Source of the DNA: Paracoccaceae bacterium | GTDB lineage: Bacteria > Pseudomonadota > Alphaproteobacteria > Rhodobacterales > Rhodobacteraceae | Assembly: GCA_007134405.1 (NCBI GenBank) | Contig: SLKW01000222.1 | Span: 1 to 8,290 of the forward strand | Length of the DNA: 8,290 bases | Direction: 5' to 3' | Shown here: in pieces, positions 5,900-8,290 of the stretch | Position numbering within the stretch: position 1 is the first letter of the stretch | Layout of the letters: each line of letters begins with the position of its first letter | Notes under the pieces: model-generated | What the model was told of the DNA's origin: nothing | What the model saw: the letters and a program-made list of their open reading frames with translations, nothing else | Databases searched by the model: none | Translations under genes and position numbers: made by a program

Positions 5900-6808
5900 A
5901 TGAACGTTTCCAATTCCGGCTCTAACGCGGCGCGTGGCGCGCCAAACGAGTCGGACCCTTCGCCGGACGGCAACGGCCAACGCGGATTATTCAGCCGCCT
6001 GATCGATGCCCTCGCCGTCCCGGACCCCGCGAACGACGCCAATGGCGGCCTGGCCGCCAGCCTGCGCCAGGTGCTGCCCGGCCTTGCCAATCTGCGCCGG
6101 CTCAAGGTCGAGGATGTCGCCGTCCCCAAGGCCGAGATCGTCGCTATCCCGCAGGACATCACGCGTGACGAACTGCTTGGCGTGCTGCGCGAAAGCGGCT
6201 TTTCGCGCCTGCCCGTCTATGCCGAAACGCTCGACAAGCCGGTGGGCCTGCTGCTGCTGAAGGATCTCGTGCTGCGGCACGGGTTCGAACCGAAGGGCGA
6301 GGATCTTGCGCTAGCCGAGATCCTGCGCCCACTTCTGTTCGTGCCGCCGTCGATGCCGCTGGTCGTGCTCTTGCAGAAGATGCAGACCGAACGCACGCAT
6401 ATGGCGCTGATGATCGATGAATACGGCGGCGTCGATGGGCTGGTCACGATCGAGGATATCCTCGAACAGGTCGTGGGCGAGATCGACGACGAGCACGACA
6501 CCGAGGACGAGGAGCTGTGCCACCTGGAAAAGCCCGGCGTCTGGACCGTGCAGGCCCGCGCCCAGCTTCAGGATGTCGAAGCCGAGACCGGCCTTAACCT
6601 GACCGGCGCGGTGGATGACGAGGATGTCGACACGCTCGGCGGCCTCGTCTTCGTGCTGCTCGGTCGGGTGCCGGTGCGCGGCGAGGTGATCCCGCACCCG
6701 GCGGGCCTCGATATCGAGGTGCTGGATGCCGACCCGCGCCGCGTCAACCGGCTGCGCTTGCGCCGGTCCGGCATCGCCGGCCCCCTGGCCAGCAGAGCGG
6801 CGCTCTGA
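5900..6808 (+). CDS. corC: CorC/YbeX-type protein with two CBS domains and a CorC_HlyC domain
   Basis: This 302-aa soluble protein has the arrangement of E. coli YbeX/CorC (292 aa), which has been linked to Mg2+/Co2+ efflux and, more recently, to ribosome maintenance. Residues 1-60 are a low-complexity polar leader followed by a helix. CBS domain 1 spans about 75-127 (VPKAEIVAIPQDIT, SRLPVY, PVGLLLLKDLVL) and CBS domain 2 about 141-197 (MALMIDEYGGVDGLVTIEDILEQVVGEIDDEHD). The transporter-associated domain spans about 210-288 (DDEDVDTLGGLVFVLLGRVPVRGE). The integral membrane DUF21 domain of larger CorB-like proteins is absent. The ATG at 5900 follows AAGGA by 3 nt, a tight but usable ribosome binding site. 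It lies 21 nt after ybeY and 4 nt before lnt, in the conserved order. The older name hemolysin C for such proteins is not supported by function here. Confidence 0.92.
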   Translation: MNVSNSGSNAARGAPNESDPSPDGNGQRGLFSRLIDALAVPDPANDANGGLAASLRQVLPGLANLRRLKVEDVAVPKAEIVAIPQDITRDELLGVLRESGFSRLPVYAETLDKPVGLLLLKDLVLRHGFEPKGEDLALAEILRPLLFVPPSMPLVVLLQKMQTERTHMALMIDEYGGVDGLVTIEDILEQVVGEIDDEHDTEDEELCHLEKPGVWTVQARAQLQDVEAETGLNLTGAVDDEDVDTLGGLVFVLLGRVPVRGEVIPHPAGLDIEVLDADPRRVNRLRLRRSGIAGPLASRAAL

Positions 6809-6812
6809 GTCG

Positions 6813-8290
6813 GTGACGGCGCTTGTCTCCCGCCTGCGGGCCCAGACCCGCGCGCCGCTCGCGGTTGCGGCGCTTGCCGGGGCGGTGACGGCGCTGGGTC
6901 AGGCGCCTTGGGGCCTGTGGTGGCTGACTTTGCCGGCGTTGGCCGCGGCCCTGGTCCTGATCGCGACCGCGCCCACCACCCGCGCAGCCTTCGCGCGGGG
7001 CTGGGCGGCCGGTGCGGGCGCGTTCCTCCTCGCCATGGTCTGGATCGTCGAGCCCTTCCTGATCGAACCCTGGCTCCACGGCTGGCTCGCGCCCTTCGCG
7101 GTGATCCTTCTGCCCAGCGGGCTTGCGCTCTTCTGGGGCGCGGCGGCGGCTTTCGCGGCCTGGGCGGCGCGCGGCACAGCGGCTCGGCTATGGCTTCTGG
7201 TCCCGACGCTGGTGGCCGGCGAGGCGGTGCGCGGGCATGTGCTCACGGGCTTTCCCTGGGCGATGCTGGGCCATGTCTGGATCGACACACCGGTCGCGCA
7301 ACTCGCCGCCTGGACCGGCGCCCTGGGCCTGAGTCTCCTGACCTTGACGCTGGCCGCCGCCTTGGCGCAGGCGGGGATCCTGGCCCGCGCCCGGCCCGTT
7401 GCCGCGACGGTGAGTGTGCTGGCCGCCACGGTCGCGCTGGCCGCGGCCTGGGGCGGCGGCACCGCCCGGCTGGCCGCGCCGGGTCCCGAGCCGCGGGACC
7501 TGCGCCTGCGGCTCGTGCAACCCAACGCCGCGCAGGAGCTCAAGTGGCATGGCGACTACGCCCGGCGCTTCTTCTTCCGCCACCTCGACCTGACCGCGGC
7601 CGCGCCCGCCGATGGACGCGCGCCCGATCTGGTCATCTGGTCGGAAACCGCGGTGCCGTTCTTCCTCGAACGGCCCGGCGACGGGCTTGCCATGGCCGCC
7701 GAGGCCGCCGGGGGCGCACCGCTCCTTCTCGGCATCCAGCGCACCCAGTTTTCCAACGAGGGCACGCTGCAGTATTTCAACAGCCTCGCCGTCCTCGATG
7801 CCGAGGGCACGCCGGTCGAGGTCTACGACAAGCATCACCTGGTCCCCTTCGGCGAATACGTGCCGGTCTTCGGGCGGTTCGCCGACCGGCCGGGGCTGGG
7901 CTGGCTCTCGGGCTTCGCCTCGCAGGTGCTGCTGGGCTACTCGGCCGGGCCGGGGCCCGTGCTGCTGGACCTGGGCGAGGCCGGTCGCGTCCTGCCGCTG
8001 ATCTGCTACGAGGCAATCTTCCCGCGCAACCTGCGCGGGACCGACCGGCCCGACTGGCTGGTGCAGGTCACCAACGACGCCTGGTTCGGCGACTGGATCG
8101 GACCCTTCCAGCACCTGGCGCAGGCCCGGCTCAGGGCGATCGAACAGGGACTGCCGCTGGCGCGCGCGGCCAATACCGGCGTCACCGCCGTGATAGACGC
8201 GCGCGGGCAGGTGGTTGCATATCTGGGCATGGGCGCGGCGGGCACGGTCGACGCCGACCTGCCCGGCGCCCTGCCCCCGACGGCCTACGC
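6813..8290 (+). CDS. lnt: Apolipoprotein N-acyltransferase Lnt, 3' end cut off by window
   Basis: This inner-membrane enzyme transfers an acyl chain from phospholipid to the N-terminal Cys of apolipoproteins, the last step of lipoprotein maturation. The frame is open from the GTG at 6813 to the window end (492 codons plus 2 nt), with no stop. E. coli Lnt is 512 aa, so only a short tail is missing. The N-terminal half (about 15-220) holds several hydrophobic helices typical of Lnt, including GQAPWGLWWLTLPALAAALVLI and the conserved GFPWAMLGHVW. The periplasmic nitrilase-like domain (about 228-492) has the full catalytic triad: Glu278 in WSETAVP, Lys340 in YDKHHLVPFGEYVP and Cys398 in ICYEAIFP. 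VTNDAWFG and ARAANTGVTAVID are also present. The GTG lies 4 nt after the corC stop with no strong ribosome binding site, suggesting translational coupling. Confidence 0.95.
   Translation, partial: MTALVSRLRAQTRAPLAVAALAGAVTALGQAPWGLWWLTLPALAAALVLIATAPTTRAAFARGWAAGAGAFLLAMVWIVEPFLIEPWLHGWLAPFAVILLPSGLALFWGAAAAFAAWAARGTAARLWLLVPTLVAGEAVRGHVLTGFPWAMLGHVWIDTPVAQLAAWTGALGLSLLTLTLAAALAQAGILARARPVAATVSVLAATVALAAAWGGGTARLAAPGPEPRDLRLRLVQPNAAQELKWHGDYARRFFFRHLDLTAAAPADGRAPDLVIWSETAVPFFLERPGDGLAMAAEAAGGAPLLLGIQRTQFSNEGTLQYFNSLAVLDAEGTPVEVYDKHHLVPFGEYVPVFGRFADRPGLGWLSGFASQVLLGYSAGPGPVLLDLGEAGRVLPLICYEAIFPRNLRGTDRPDWLVQVTNDAWFGDWIGPFQHLAQARLRAIEQGLPLARAANTGVTAVIDARGQVVAYLGMGAAGTVDADLPGALPPTAY

Noticed and set aside
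1..8290. CRISPR array, tRNA or rRNA gene, insertion sequence, integrase or reverse transcriptase
   Set aside because: No regularly spaced repeats beyond the two-copy 22-bp motif, no tRNA-like cloverleaf, and no transposase, integrase or RT motifs seen in any plausible frame.

Overview
The window looks like chromosomal DNA from a high-GC alphaproteobacterium, most likely of the Rhodobacterales/Paracoccaceae type. This rests on the strong G/C bias at third codon positions, the character of the MiaB, PhoH and YbeY proteins, and the gene order miaB ... phoH-ybeY-corC-lnt. It is inference; no rRNA or other marker gene is present.

Left part (1-1386). A GC-rich edge carries a perfect 12-bp inverted repeat (20-47). 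It is followed by clearly AT-richer DNA holding one minus-strand gene (159-1250) for a protein of unknown function with one hydrophobic segment. The shift in base composition suggests that this gene was acquired separately from its surroundings.

Middle-left (1387-2124). A minus-strand gene encodes a ribbon-helix-helix protein of the BrnA-antitoxin type, with unusually long N- and C-terminal extensions and no BrnT toxin beside it. The 204-bp region between it and the divergent miaB contains two copies of a composite motif exactly 22 bp apart, plus an inverted partial copy, next to a plausible miaB promoter. This looks like an operator array, possibly bound by the ribbon-helix-helix protein.

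Right part (2125-8290). This is the conserved tRNA-modification / rRNA-maturation / envelope cluster: miaB (ms2i6A tRNA modification), phoH (ATPase of the YbeZ type), ybeY (16S rRNA maturation endoribonuclease), a corC/ybeX-type CBS protein, and lnt (apolipoprotein N-acyltransferase, cut off by the window end). The last four are tightly spaced (gaps of 4, 21 and 4 nt) and are almost certainly one operon. A small minus-strand gene for an exported, probably beta-rich protein separates miaB from phoH. The 323-bp region upstream of phoH holds a candidate heat-shock (sigma-32-like) promoter. It also holds the 5' leader of the exported-protein gene, where a 7-bp hairpin overlaps the ribosome binding site.

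The right-hand cluster is ordinary and well understood. The points that merit a second look are the AT-richer unknown gene, the extended BrnA-like protein with its 22-bp repeat array, the candidate heat-shock promoter and the leader hairpin. I found no convincing complete novel system such as a defence island, CRISPR array, retron or toxin-antitoxin pair.
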